DNA of 64,000 nt from Paraburkholderia mimosarum LMG 23256 = NBRC 106338 (GTDB taxonomy: Bacteria; Pseudomonadota; Gammaproteobacteria; Burkholderiales; Burkholderiaceae), in assembly GCF_000739815.1 (NCBI RefSeq), contig NZ_BBJJ01000001.1, forward strand, positions 124,001-188,000, given 5' to 3'. This document shows, one piece after another, positions 40,810-50,571 of this stretch. The notes under the pieces were generated by a model. That model ran no database searches. It was not told the DNA's origin and saw only the letters and a program-made list of their open reading frames with translations. The position numbers were made by a program, and so were the translations under genes. The first letter of the stretch is position 1. Each line of letters opens with the position of its first letter.

Positions 40810-41619
40810 ATGTCCCGTATCAAGACCACGTTCGAGGCGCTTGCCGCCCAAGGCCGCAAAGGCCTGATCCCGTTCATGACGGCGGGCGACCCCGATCCCG
40901 CGCGCACTGTCGAATTCATGCACGCGCTGGCCGCCGGCGGCGCCGATGTCATCGAGCTGGGCGTGCCGTTCTCGGACCCGATGGCAGACGGCCCCGTGAT
41001 CCAGCAGTCGTCAGAGCGCGCGCTCGAGAAGGGCGTGACGCTCAGGAGCGTGCTCGCCGACGTGAAGCGCTTTCGCGAAACCGACAACAAGACGCCCGTC
41101 GTCCTGATGGGCTACGCAAACCCCATCGAGCGCATGGGCGCCGAAGCGTTCGCGCAGGCCGCGCAGGAAGCGGGCGTGGACGGCGTGCTCGTGGTGGACT
41201 ATCCGCCCGAGGAATCGGTGGATTTCTCCGCAAAGATGAAGGCCGCCGATATCGACCCCATCTTCCTGCTCGCACCGACCTCCACGGACGAGCGCATCGC
41301 CGAAGTCGGGCGCGCCGCGAGCGGCTATGTCTATTACGTATCGCTCAAGGGTGTGACGGGCGCGGCCAATCTCGACGTGACGAGCATCGCGAGTAAAATC
41401 CCGGCGATCAAGAAGCATGTCTCGCTGCCCGTCGGCGTGGGCTTTGGCATTCGCGATGCGCAAACGGCTGCGGCCGTCGCGCAGGTTTCGGACGCCGTAG
41501 TGATCGGCAGCCGCATCGTGCAACTGCTCGAACAGGCGTCGCCGGAAACGGCCGCCGACACGCTGACGCAGTTCATCACCGGCATTCGTGTAGCGTTGGA
41601 CGAAGTTTCCGTCGGCTGA
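40810..41619 (+). CDS. trpA: Tryptophan synthase alpha chain
   Basis: A 269-residue TIM barrel that releases indole for TrpB. The catalytic pair Glu49 ([10 protein letters not shown]) and Asp60 (PMADGPVIQ) matches the classical numbering exactly. The phosphate loop is near [19 protein letters not shown]. It follows the methyltransferase by 53 bases. Confidence 0.98.
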   Translation: MSRIKTTFEALAAQGRKGLIPFMTAGDPDPARTVEFMHALAAGGADVIELGVPFSDPMADGPVIQQSSERALEKGVTLRSVLADVKRFRETDNKTPVVLMGYANPIERMGAEAFAQAAQEAGVDGVLVVDYPPEESVDFSAKMKAADIDPIFLLAPTSTDERIAEVGRAASGYVYYVSLKGVTGAANLDVTSIASKIPAIKKHVSLPVGVGFGIRDAQTAAAVAQVSDAVVIGSRIVQLLEQASPETAADTLTQFITGIRVALDEVSVG

Positions 41620-41637
41620 GGCTGTCGGCCAACGCTG

Positions 41638-41665
41638 TTGGCTGGAACGAAGAGTGCTGTAAAAT
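41638..41665 (+). promoter_or_regulatory. Sigma-70-like promoter before accD
   Basis: TTGGCT (41638–41643) and TAAAAT (41660–41665) are separated by 16 bases. The -10 box matches consensus in five of six positions. It lies between trpA and accD and could drive accD–folC–SPOR–cvpA–purF. Confidence 0.5.
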
Positions 41666-41768
41666 CCACTTTTCGCCATGCGCGGCCGGGGTCGGAACCC
41701 GCTCGGTTTCAAGAGCTTGAACCGATCCGCCGCGCCCGCGCATCACGATGGTCAAGGAAGGAAAATCA

Positions 41769-42641
<873 letters not shown>

Positions 42642-42700
42642 GCCCCGCTTCGAGCGATCCGCGGCGCTACCGGTTGCCGTAGGCCGCACCGCTTTACCCC

Positions 42701-42732
42701 AACGCGCCGCGAGCGAAAGCAAGCGGCGCGTT
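42701..42732. terminator. Strong hairpin between accD and folC
   Basis: AACGCGCCGC (42701–42710) and GCGGCGCGTT (42723–42732) form a perfect 10-bp stem. The following bases GTCATTTCC are only weakly T-rich, so termination is uncertain. Confidence 0.35.
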
Positions 42733-42854
42733 GTCATTTCCGCGATAATGCCGTTCTTTCCAAGCGGATCGTTCGTGCGAAGTTCACATGGATCCGCGTG
42801 AACCGAACGCCCGCTAAGGCGTCTCACGCGCAGCACCTGGCCATTTCTATCCCG

Positions 42855-44165
42855 ATGAGTACCTTTCCCACCCTCGACGCGTGGCTCACGCATCTCGAAA
42901 CCGCGCATCCGGTCGGCATCGACATGGGGCTCGACCGCATCACCCAGGTGAAGAACGCGCTGAACCTCGAGTTCGCATGTCCGATCTTCACGGTCGGCGG
43001 CACGAACGGGAAGGGCTCGACCTGCGCGATCCTCGAAACGATCCTGCTCAAGGCCGGCTATCACGTGGGCTGCCACACGTCGCCGCATCTGCTCGCGTTC
43101 AATGAGCGCGCGCGCATCGACGGCCAGCAGGCGAGCGACGCCGAGCTGCTGCCGCACTTCGAGGCCGTGGAAGCCGCGCGCAATTCGCTCGCAAAGCCGG
43201 TGACGCTCACCTATTTCGAGTTCACGACGCTCGCGATCATGCATCTGTTCGCTTCGCGCGGGCTCGACGCCGTGATCTTCGAAGTGGGTCTCGGCGGGCG
43301 TCTGGACGCCGTCAACGTGCTCGACACCGACTGCGCGATCATCACGAGCATCGACCTCGACCACACGGAATATCTCGGCGACACGCGCGAGAAGATTGCC
43401 TTCGAGAAGGCCGGCATCTTCCGCCCTGGCAAGCCGGCCATCTGCGCCGACCCGATGGCGCCGCAATCGCTGATCGATCATGCCGAGGCGATCGGGGCCG
43501 AACTGTGGCTCTTCGGCCGCGATTTCCGTTACGAAGGCCAGCCGGGCAGCGAGCGCCAGCAGTGGAGCTACGTGGGCCCGACGATGCGGCGCTCGGCGCT
43601 CGCCTATCCCGCGCTGCGCGGCGCGAACCAGCTCATCAACACGTCGGCGGCGCTCGCAGGCCTGGAAGCGCTGCGCGACCGCCTGCCGGTTTCGGCGCAG
43701 GACATCCGACTCGGCCTCGCCAACGTCGAGCTGCCGGGCCGCTTCCAGGTGCTGCCGGGCAAGCCTTCGATCATCTTCGACGTCGGCCACAACCCGCATG
43801 CAGCGGCCGTGCTCGCGCAGAACCTCGGCAGCATGGGCTATTTTCCGTACACCTACGCCGTGTTTGGCGCGATGCGCGACAAGGACATCGCGGGCGTGGT
43901 CGAACATCTGAAGGGCGAGATCGACCACTGGTGCGTGACCGGTCTGCCGCTGCCGCGCGCCGCCACGGCCGAACAGCTCGAAGCGGTGCTGCGCGACGCG
44001 GGCGTGACCGATGGCCCCGACAGCAGCGTGACGCGCTACGAAAACCCCGCTGCCGCGTTTCAAGATGCGCTAAAACGTGCTACTGAAAATGATAGAATCC
44101 TGGTCTTTGGAAGTTTCCTGACAGTCGCCGGGGTCATGGCCTGGCGAAAATCGCAGCAGCACTGA
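42855..44165 (+). CDS. folC: Dihydrofolate synthase / folylpolyglutamate synthase
   Basis: A 436-residue Mur-ligase-like enzyme adding glutamate to dihydropteroate and folates. P-loop GGTNGKGST (48–56), the GLGGRLDAVNVLD stretch and the ITSIDLDHTEYLGDT/ EKAGIFRPGKP region are characteristic. The ATG at 42855 gives the usual N-terminus; a GTG at 42798 would add 19 residues. Confidence 0.95.
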   Translation: MSTFPTLDAWLTHLETAHPVGIDMGLDRITQVKNALNLEFACPIFTVGGTNGKGSTCAILETILLKAGYHVGCHTSPHLLAFNERARIDGQQASDAELLPHFEAVEAARNSLAKPVTLTYFEFTTLAIMHLFASRGLDAVIFEVGLGGRLDAVNVLDTDCAIITSIDLDHTEYLGDTREKIAFEKAGIFRPGKPAICADPMAPQSLIDHAEAIGAELWLFGRDFRYEGQPGSERQQWSYVGPTMRRSALAYPALRGANQLINTSAALAGLEALRDRLPVSAQDIRLGLANVELPGRFQVLPGKPSIIFDVGHNPHAAAVLAQNLGSMGYFPYTYAVFGAMRDKDIAGVVEHLKGEIDHWCVTGLPLPRAATAEQLEAVLRDAGVTDGPDSSVTRYENPAAAFQDALKRATENDRILVFGSFLTVAGVMAWRKSQQH

Positions 44166-44226
44166 CCGCCCGGCACCGCACGCCGCCCACGCAAGACAGG
44201 CCAGGTAGGCCAACAGCAAGCCATAC

Positions 44227-45207
44227 ATGGGAATTTTCTCGTTCGGCAAAAAAGATGATGCGCACGCGCCCCGCCGGCGCGGCGCTGAGTCCGGCCCCAG
44301 CCGGCGTAGCAACCCGAGCACGCGCGTGGAACGGCGCAGCCGCCGGCCGGACCGGTCGGGGGACGCCGAGGCAATGCTGCTCGACCCCACGCTCCCTGAA
44401 AAGCAACGCGCGCGCCGCCGCCTCGTCGGTGCGATCGCGCTGGTGCTCGCGGCCATCGTGGTCCTGCCGATGGTGCTCGATTCGCACCCGAAGCCCGTCA
44501 CCGACGATATCGCCATCGACATCCCGAGCCGCCCGGCCGCCAAGGCCGCCGCGCGCCACGACGCCGAAGACACGCAAGCCGGCGTCGCTCCCGACAATCC
44601 CGCGCCAGCCGTTGCCACGCCGGGCGCGTCGGGCCTCGCGGCCGCTGCGGCCGCGCAGACCGCCCAGACCGCGCAAGACACCGAAAAGACCCCCGCAGCA
44701 CCCGCCAAAAAGTCCGCGCAAGGGGCAACCGCTCCGGCTCAATCGACCCAATCGACCCAATCGACCCAATCGACCCAATCGGCCGATGCGGCCCAAGGCG
44801 CCACGCAGCCCGCGCACGCCGGCAAGCCCGCCGCTCAGCAGGCGGCTTCGGCTGGCACGGCTGTCGCCGCGCACGGCAAGACGCAGAGCACCGCCGCGGC
44901 CGAGAGCGCGGACACCGGCGACGCGAACGGCGCGAAAGCCGACTCAGGAACGCCGGCGGCGCCGCCGGGCGCGCGTTTCGCGGTGCAGCTCGGCGCCTTT
45001 TCGAACGAGACGACGGCGCGCAACTGGGTCACGAAGTTGAAAGCGGCGGGCGTGCCCGCATATGTAGAGCAGCGAAAGGCAGCAGACGGCACGACGCGCA
45101 CGCTCCTGCGCGCCGGCCCGTTCCCGGACCGCGCGTCGGCCACCGCGGCGATCGCGAAAGTGCGCGGCGCCGGCCTGATGGCGGGTTCGAACGGCAACGC
45201 GGAATAA
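44227..45207 (+). CDS. SPOR-domain membrane protein (DedD-like)
   Basis: A 326-residue bitopic protein. A basic cytoplasmic part of about 65 residues precedes one membrane helix (about 66–84, LVGAIALVLAAIVVLPMVLD). A long Ala/Gln/Thr-rich periplasmic linker leads to a SPOR domain (about 245–320, FAVQLGAFSNETTARNWVTK). SPOR domains bind denuded septal glycan, so a role in cell division is likely. The folC–dedD–cvpA–purF order is also seen in E. coli, supporting DedD identity. Confidence 0.9.
   Translation: MGIFSFGKKDDAHAPRRRGAESGPSRRSNPSTRVERRSRRPDRSGDAEAMLLDPTLPEKQRARRRLVGAIALVLAAIVVLPMVLDSHPKPVTDDIAIDIPSRPAAKAAARHDAEDTQAGVAPDNPAPAVATPGASGLAAAAAAQTAQTAQDTEKTPAAPAKKSAQGATAPAQSTQSTQSTQSTQSADAAQGATQPAHAGKPAAQQAASAGTAVAAHGKTQSTAAAESADTGDANGAKADSGTPAAPPGARFAVQLGAFSNETTARNWVTKLKAAGVPAYVEQRKAADGTTRTLLRAGPFPDRASATAAIAKVRGAGLMAGSNGNAE
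44740..44784 (+). repeat. 9-bp tandem repeat in the SPOR-protein linker
   Basis: Four exact copies of CAATCGACC followed by a fifth changed at one base encode Gln-Ser-Thr repeats. Slippage would alter linker length in steps of three residues. Confidence 0.9.
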
Positions 45208-45214
45208 CCCGCCG

Positions 45215-45709
45215 ATGTTCACCGCATTCGACTACGCTGTAATGGCGGTGATAGGTCTGTCGGCGCTGCGGGGCGCGTGGCGGGGCTTCATCGGCGAGAT
45301 TTTTGGATTGATCGGCTGGATCGCGGCGTTGCTCGTGGCCTGCCGCTACGTGGACCATGTGGTGCCCTGGATTCCGGCGAACTGGCCGGGTGGGGCGCTC
45401 ACCCAGTGGCTGATCGCCTTCGCGCTGATCGTCATTGCCGTGGTGCTCGTGGCCGGCGTGGGCAACGCACTGATCGGCCGTCTGGTGCAGGTGAGCGGAT
45501 TGTCCGGCGTGGACCGTTCGCTCGGGATGATGTTCGGCGTCGTGCGAGGCGTCGTGCTGGTGCTGATCCTCGTCGTCCTCGGCGGGCTGACCGAGCTGCC
45601 CCAGCAGGACTTCTGGCGCCACGCGCTGCTGCGGCCCTATGCCGTGCAGGGCGTGCTCGAACTGAAACCGCTGTTGCCCGAGGCGCTCGCGACCTACGTT
45701 CACGTCTGA
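45215..45709 (+). CDS. cvpA: CvpA family membrane protein
   Basis: A 164-residue inner-membrane protein with four hydrophobic segments. AVIGLSALRGAWRGFIGEIF near the N-terminus is the CvpA signature. CvpA was named for colicin V production and lies before purF, as here. Its exact function is poorly defined. It starts seven bases after the SPOR gene. Confidence 0.94.
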   Translation: MFTAFDYAVMAVIGLSALRGAWRGFIGEIFGLIGWIAALLVACRYVDHVVPWIPANWPGGALTQWLIAFALIVIAVVLVAGVGNALIGRLVQVSGLSGVDRSLGMMFGVVRGVVLVLILVVLGGLTELPQQDFWRHALLRPYAVQGVLELKPLLPEALATYVHV

Positions 45710-45833
45710 TCAGAAACTGATCGGCGCGATGCAGGTGGCGTTTGCCGGTAACACTGCCCCATTTGCGGCGTCCGGCCGGTGTTGAAGAACCCGGGCGAGC
45801 CGCTACCGATTTCGCTTTTTTGAAGGACCTGCC

Positions 45834-47378
45834 ATGTGCGGCATCGTAGGCGTAGTTTCCCGCTCTCCCGTCAACCAGCTCCTCTATGACGCGCTGCTGC
45901 TGCTCCAGCACCGCGGTCAGGACGCGGCCGGCATCGCCACCGCGAACGGCAGCACGTTCCATATGCACAAGGCCAACGGCATGGTGCGCGACGTGTTCCG
46001 CACGCGCAACATGCGCAGCCTCCCCGGCACCAGCGGCATCGGCCAGGTGCGCTACCCGACGGCCGGCTCGGCGTCGAGCGAAGAAGAAGCCCAGCCGTTC
46101 TACGTGAACGCGCCGTTCGGCATCGTCCTCGCTCACAACGGCAATCTCACGAACTGGCAACAGTTGAAGGACGAGATGTTCCGTGTGGACCGCCGCCACA
46201 TCAACACACATTCCGATACCGAAGTGCTGCTCAACGTGCTCGCGCACGAAGTGCAGCTCGCGACCTCGGGCCTCGAACTCGATCCATCGGCGCTCTTCAA
46301 GGCGGTTGCGGGCGTGCACCGCCGCCTGCGCGGCTCCTACGCCATCGTCTCGCTGATCGCCGGCTACGGCCTGCTCGCGTTCCGCGACCCGTTCGGCATT
46401 CGCCCGCTGTGCGTCGGCAAGATCGAGACGCCGGAAGGCACCGAGTGGATGGTTGCATCGGAGTCGGTGGCGCTCGAAGGCATCGGCTTCGAATTCGTGC
46501 GCGACGTGCGCCCCGGTGAAGCGGTGTTCATCGACTTCGAAGGGAACTTCCACTCGCAGCAGTGCGCCACGGCGCCGACGCTGAATCCCTGCATCTTCGA
46601 ACTCGTGTACCTCGCGCGTCCGGACTCGGTGCTCGACGGCGTGCCCGTGTACAACGCGCGCCTGCGCATGGGCGACTATCTCGCCGAGAAGATCAAGCGC
46701 GAGCTGCCCGACGTGAAGATCGACGTGGTCATGCCGATTCCCGATTCGTCGCGCCCCGCGGCGATGCAGGTGGCGAACAAGCTCGGCGTGGAATATCGCG
46801 AAGGCTTCTTCAAGAACCGCTATGTGGGCCGCACCTTCATCATGCCCGGCCAGGCCATGCGCAAGAAGTCGGTGCGCCAGAAGCTCAACGCCATGGGCAT
46901 CGAGTTCAAGGGCAAGAACGTGCTGATCATTGACGATTCGATCGTGCGCGGCACCACCTCGCAGGAAATCGTGCAGATGGCGCGCGACGCCGGCGCGACC
47001 AAGGTGATCTTCGCTTCGGCGGCGCCGCCCGTGAAGTACCCGAACGTCTACGGCATCGACATGCCCACGCGCGGCGAGCTCGTGGCGCACGGCCGCACGG
47101 ACGAGGAAGTTGCGCGCATCATCGGCGCGGATTACCTCGTGTACCAGGACGTGGAGTCGCTCAAGCAGGCGGTGCGCGACATCAACCCCGAGCTGAAGGA
47201 CTTCGAGGCATCGTGCTTCGACGGCGACTACATCACCGGCGACATCACGAGCACTTACCTCGACAACATCGAGACGGCGCGCCTCGCGCCCCAGGCGCAG
47301 TCGGACCGCGACGCCGCGAGCGACGCGATGGACGGCGGCGCGCGTTCGCAGTTGCACCTGCAACTCTCGGTGGAGTAA
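45834..47378 (+). CDS. purF: Amidophosphoribosyltransferase
   Basis: A 514-residue enzyme of the first committed purine step, using glutamine and PRPP. Cys2 in MCGIVGVV is the glutaminase nucleophile after Met removal; the PRPP loop is VLIIDDSIVRGTT. The RTFIMPGQAMRKKSVRQKLN segment is a family block. Length is standard. 124 bases separate it from cvpA. Confidence 0.98.
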   Translation: MCGIVGVVSRSPVNQLLYDALLLLQHRGQDAAGIATANGSTFHMHKANGMVRDVFRTRNMRSLPGTSGIGQVRYPTAGSASSEEEAQPFYVNAPFGIVLAHNGNLTNWQQLKDEMFRVDRRHINTHSDTEVLLNVLAHEVQLATSGLELDPSALFKAVAGVHRRLRGSYAIVSLIAGYGLLAFRDPFGIRPLCVGKIETPEGTEWMVASESVALEGIGFEFVRDVRPGEAVFIDFEGNFHSQQCATAPTLNPCIFELVYLARPDSVLDGVPVYNARLRMGDYLAEKIKRELPDVKIDVVMPIPDSSRPAAMQVANKLGVEYREGFFKNRYVGRTFIMPGQAMRKKSVRQKLNAMGIEFKGKNVLIIDDSIVRGTTSQEIVQMARDAGATKVIFASAAPPVKYPNVYGIDMPTRGELVAHGRTDEEVARIIGADYLVYQDVESLKQAVRDINPELKDFEASCFDGDYITGDITSTYLDNIETARLAPQAQSDRDAASDAMDGGARSQLHLQLSVE

Positions 47379-47402
47379 CCCGCTCGGGGAATATCGTCCG
47401 CT

Positions 47403-48278
47403 ATGGCCACGGTTCGTGCGTTGTTCGTCTATCCCGTGAAATCATGCGGTGCAATCGCGCTCGAACATGCGCAGCTCGGCCTGAGCGGCATCGAGTGGGA
47501 CCGCCACTGGATGGTCGTCGATGAAGCCGGCCGGTTCGTTTCGCAGCGCGAATATGCGGCGATGGCGCGCATCGTGCCGGCGTTCGTCGAAGACGGCGTG
47601 CGCCTCACGATGGTGGGCATGAGTGAAGCGCTCCATCTGCCGTTCACGCCGCGCGGCAATGAGGCGCGTGTGCCGGCCTCGGTCTGGGACGACGCCTTCG
47701 AGGCGCTCGACGAAGGCGATCACGCGGCGCAGTGGTTCACGCAGGCGATCGGCGTGCCGGTGCGCCTCTTGCGGTTCGCGCACGACGTGAAGCGTCTCGC
47801 GAGCAAGAAGTGGACGAATGGCGAGGACGTACCCACGCAATTCGCCGACGGCTTTCCGATTCTTGTCACGAGCGAGGCGTCGCTCGCCGAACTCAACGAG
47901 CGCCTCGCGGCGAAGGGCGCGCCGCCCGTGCCGATGACGCGCTTTCGTCCGAACATCGTCGTCGGCGACGTCGGCGAGGCATTCGAAGAAGATTTCATCG
48001 ACACGCTCGCCATCGAATCCGCAAATGGCGGCTCAGAGATCGTCCTGCGCTTCGTGAAGCCCTGCGCGCGCTGCCCGATCACGACGATCGATCAGCAAAC
48101 GGGCGAGCGCGACGCGCAGTGGCCCGCCGAACCGCTCGACACGTTAGCCGTGTTTCGCGCCGACCCGCGCGTGAACGGCGGCCTCACGTTCGGCCAGAAC
48201 GCCATGGTCGTGACGGGCGCGGGCGAACGCGTGGCGGTGGGCGCAAGCGCGCAGTGGGAATATCGCTTCGACGAATGA
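47403..48278 (+). CDS. MOSC-domain protein (mARC/YcbX-like)
   Basis: A 291-residue protein with an N-terminal beta-barrel (LFVYPVKSCGAIALEHAQLG) and a MOSC domain containing the conserved Cys block FVKPCARCPITTIDQQTG. Relatives bind molybdenum cofactor through that Cys and reduce N-hydroxylated compounds with a redox partner. Unlike E. coli YcbX, no ferredoxin domain is fused here. It starts 24 bases after purF. Confidence 0.92.
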   Translation: MATVRALFVYPVKSCGAIALEHAQLGLSGIEWDRHWMVVDEAGRFVSQREYAAMARIVPAFVEDGVRLTMVGMSEALHLPFTPRGNEARVPASVWDDAFEALDEGDHAAQWFTQAIGVPVRLLRFAHDVKRLASKKWTNGEDVPTQFADGFPILVTSEASLAELNERLAAKGAPPVPMTRFRPNIVVGDVGEAFEEDFIDTLAIESANGGSEIVLRFVKPCARCPITTIDQQTGERDAQWPAEPLDTLAVFRADPRVNGGLTFGQNAMVVTGAGERVAVGASAQWEYRFDE

Positions 48279-48364
48279 GGCGAGCGGCACGTGCAACGCG
48301 TGCCTGTCGGGATCAATGCAGGACCAATACGGGATCAACGCAGGATCATGCAGGTCCGATGCGC

Positions 48365-49168
48365 TCAGTGCGGCGGCAACGCCCGCCACTGTCCCGGCGC
48401 GAGCCCGAAGCGGCGCGTGAACGCGTGCGTGAATGCGCTCTGGTCGCCGAAGCCCACTTCGAGCGCGATGTCGGTGAGCGAGGCGCGCGGTTCGGCGAGC
48501 AGCGCGAGCGCAGTGTCGAGGCGCAGCCGCTGCAGATAGCGATGCGGTGTCTCGCCGAACGCTTCGATAAAAAGCTGATGAAAGCGCCGCATGCCGAAGC
48601 CGCAATGCGCGGCAAGATCGGCGATGCGCAGCGGCTCCCCGAGATGCGCGCGCAACCAGCGGTCGATGCGCGCGAAATCGAGGCCGGCCGCCGCGCCGAA
48701 TTCCGCGTCCGTGGCGATACCGGTTTGCGCGAGAAATGCCGCGCACAGGCGCGTCGAGGTGTCCCAGTGGAAGCGGCGCGCGCGCAGGTCGGCGCTGTTC
48801 TGGGGCGGTGCCGTCGCGGCGCGCTGCGCGATCTGGCGCACGACCTCCGTGAGCGCCGGGTCGAGGCGCACGGCGCGCGCGGTGTCGAAAAGCCGTTCGG
48901 GTACCGCGAGCGTCGCGGCGGGCAGATCGAGCACGAGCTGCCGGTTATCGCCGATGCCCGAATAGTCGTGCCGCGCGCCCGCCGGAATGAGCCACGCGGA
49001 ACAGCGGTCGATACGCTCGCCCAGGCCGTTCACGGTCATCTCCATCTCGCCGTCGAGGCCGAGCACGATCTGGTGAAAATCGTGCAGATCGGTTGCCTCT
49101 ATCGTGCCATAGCGGCGCAACTCGACGCCCGGCGCATTGATGGGCGTGTGCTGATGGGGAGTCGTCAT
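48365..49168 (-). CDS. AraC-family transcriptional regulator
   Basis: A 267-residue regulator. The N-terminal half is a cupin-like sensing domain (FHQIVLGLDGEMEMTVNGLG), and the C-terminal 100 residues contain two helix-turn-helix motifs: IADLAAHCGFGMRRFHQLFI and LTDIALEVGFGDQSAFTHAF. Ligand and targets are unknown. It is convergent with the MOSC gene and lies just downstream of the FKBP gene on the same strand. The ATG at 49168 gives the most natural N-terminus. Confidence 0.92.
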   Translation of the reverse strand: MTTPHQHTPINAPGVELRRYGTIEATDLHDFHQIVLGLDGEMEMTVNGLGERIDRCSAWLIPAGARHDYSGIGDNRQLVLDLPAATLAVPERLFDTARAVRLDPALTEVVRQIAQRAATAPPQNSADLRARRFHWDTSTRLCAAFLAQTGIATDAEFGAAAGLDFARIDRWLRAHLGEPLRIADLAAHCGFGMRRFHQLFIEAFGETPHRYLQRLRLDTALALLAEPRASLTDIALEVGFGDQSAFTHAFTRRFGLAPGQWRALPPH

Positions 49169-49209
49169 GAACGTTATGGCTGCAGAGCAGGCAAGCGCGC
49201 CGGGCGCCC

Positions 49210-49551
49210 TCAAACGGCGAGCAACTCGACTTCGAACACGAGCGTGGCATTCGGCGGAATCACGCCGCCCGCGCCGCGCACGCCGTAGCCCAGTTGCGGC
49301 GGGATCGTGAGCTTGCGCACGCCGCCCACCTTCATGCCCTGCACGCCTTCGTCCCAGCCCTTGATGACCATGCCGCCGCCGAGCACGAAGGCGAACGGAT
49401 CGTTGCGGTCCTTGCTCGAATCGAACTTCTGGCCGTCCGTGAGCCAGCCGGTGTAGTGCACGGTGACGCTCTGGCCGGCCTTCGCTTCGGCGCCGGTGCC
49501 TTCGGTCAGGTCCTCGTACTTGAGGCCGGATGCGGTGGTCACGCTAGACAT
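49210..49551 (-). CDS. FKBP-type peptidyl-prolyl isomerase
   Basis: A 113-residue single-domain FKBP without a signal peptide, so cytoplasmic. [38 protein letters not shown] and [20 protein letters not shown] give the conserved active-site loop residues (Tyr, Phe, Trp). Such proteins speed proline isomerisation in folding. Confidence 0.96.
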   Translation of the reverse strand: MSSVTTASGLKYEDLTEGTGAEAKAGQSVTVHYTGWLTDGQKFDSSKDRNDPFAFVLGGGMVIKGWDEGVQGMKVGGVRKLTIPPQLGYGVRGAGGVIPPNATLVFEVELLAV

Positions 49552-49703
49552 GGAAAACTCCTGATTCGGATGAAATTAGCACGCTATTGTAGGCGCTTTG
49601 CAGGACATGGCGTATAGGCCCGCTTCAGGCACGGGGAATGCGGCCTACCCCTGCCTATAATGAGGACCGCTCGCCTGGCTAGAGGCGAAACACGAGGAAT
49701 CCG

Positions 49704-50468
49704 ATGGTGTCGCTTTCGCAAACCCGTACCGAACGCACGGCGCGTCTGTGCGCCGAGGTAGCGCTTTTCATGCGCGATCAGGTGCTGTCGCGCGTCTCGC
49801 ACGATCTGCGCAGCCCGCTCAACGCGATCCATAGCTGGGCCTATGTGCTCGAACGCAAGATCGACAACGCCGACACGGCCGCCCAGCGCGCGCTGGGCGG
49901 CATTCGCACGGGGGTGGAGCAGCAGGTTCAGCTGATCGAAACGCTCGTCGATACCACACGTGCAGAAACGCGCAAGCTGCGCATCGCGCGCGCGCCGTTC
50001 GAGCCCACCGTGCTGATCCCCGAAGCCGCCGACGATGCCCGCATCGCGCTGGGCGACGCCCGAGGCGTGAGCTTCGAGGTGGAGGACGCGACCGGCGCGG
50101 CGATGCTCGACGGCGACCGCGAGCGCATCGCACAGGCGCTGTGGTTGATGCTGGTCTTCGCGGCGGAAACGAGCCCGCAGGGCGCGAGCGTGGCGCTCAC
50201 GGCGGGCGCGACGGCGACTGCGGCGCAGTTCGCCGTGAAATGGCAAGCCTCGCCCCGGCTGCTCACCGACGAAACGCTGGCGCACGTGCTGGAGCGGTTC
50301 GCGCGCGCCCAGGCGAGCGAGCAGCAGGAAGCGGGGCGCTACGCCTGGGTGCTGGCGCTGTGCCAGCGCGTGGCCGAGGCGCATGGTGGCCGCTTCGAAG
50401 CGCCTTCCGTGCTGGGTGAGGGCGAGGCTGTCACGCTTGCGCTGAATGTGCCGCTCAACGGTGCATGA
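49704..50468 (+). CDS. Soluble histidine-kinase-like protein, probably lacking ATP-binding activity
   Basis: A 254-residue protein with a good dimerisation/phosphoacceptor helix (LSRVSHDLRSPLNAIHSWAY, His33) followed by an HATPase-like region with critical motifs missing. The N-box reads QALWLMLVFAAE, with neither Asn; no D-x-G of the G1 box is present; the glycine-rich G2 box is replaced by AGRYAWVLALCQRV. The F-box (VLERFAR) remains. No sensor or membrane segment is present. It may act as a phosphotransfer protein, phosphatase or scaffold. Not adjacent to a response regulator; the orphan regulator at 12 kb is remote. GAGGAA precedes the ATG. Confidence 0.85.
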   Translation: MVSLSQTRTERTARLCAEVALFMRDQVLSRVSHDLRSPLNAIHSWAYVLERKIDNADTAAQRALGGIRTGVEQQVQLIETLVDTTRAETRKLRIARAPFEPTVLIPEAADDARIALGDARGVSFEVEDATGAAMLDGDRERIAQALWLMLVFAAETSPQGASVALTAGATATAAQFAVKWQASPRLLTDETLAHVLERFARAQASEQQEAGRYAWVLALCQRVAEAHGGRFEAPSVLGEGEAVTLALNVPLNGA

Positions 50469-50571
50469 ATGCACGCTGGCGGCGCGCGGGCAACGCGTCG
50501 CCGTCTTTCGGCGCCTTTCATTCAGCTTGCACCCCTTATACTGAGCGCTTCGTCTTTCGGAGCCTTTTGTC

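Noticed and set aside
48300..48356. Near-repeats of GGGATCAA.GCAGGA between the MOSC and AraC genes
   Set aside because: Two imperfect copies only, in a short convergent gap, with no hairpin or T-run; likely chance or local duplication.
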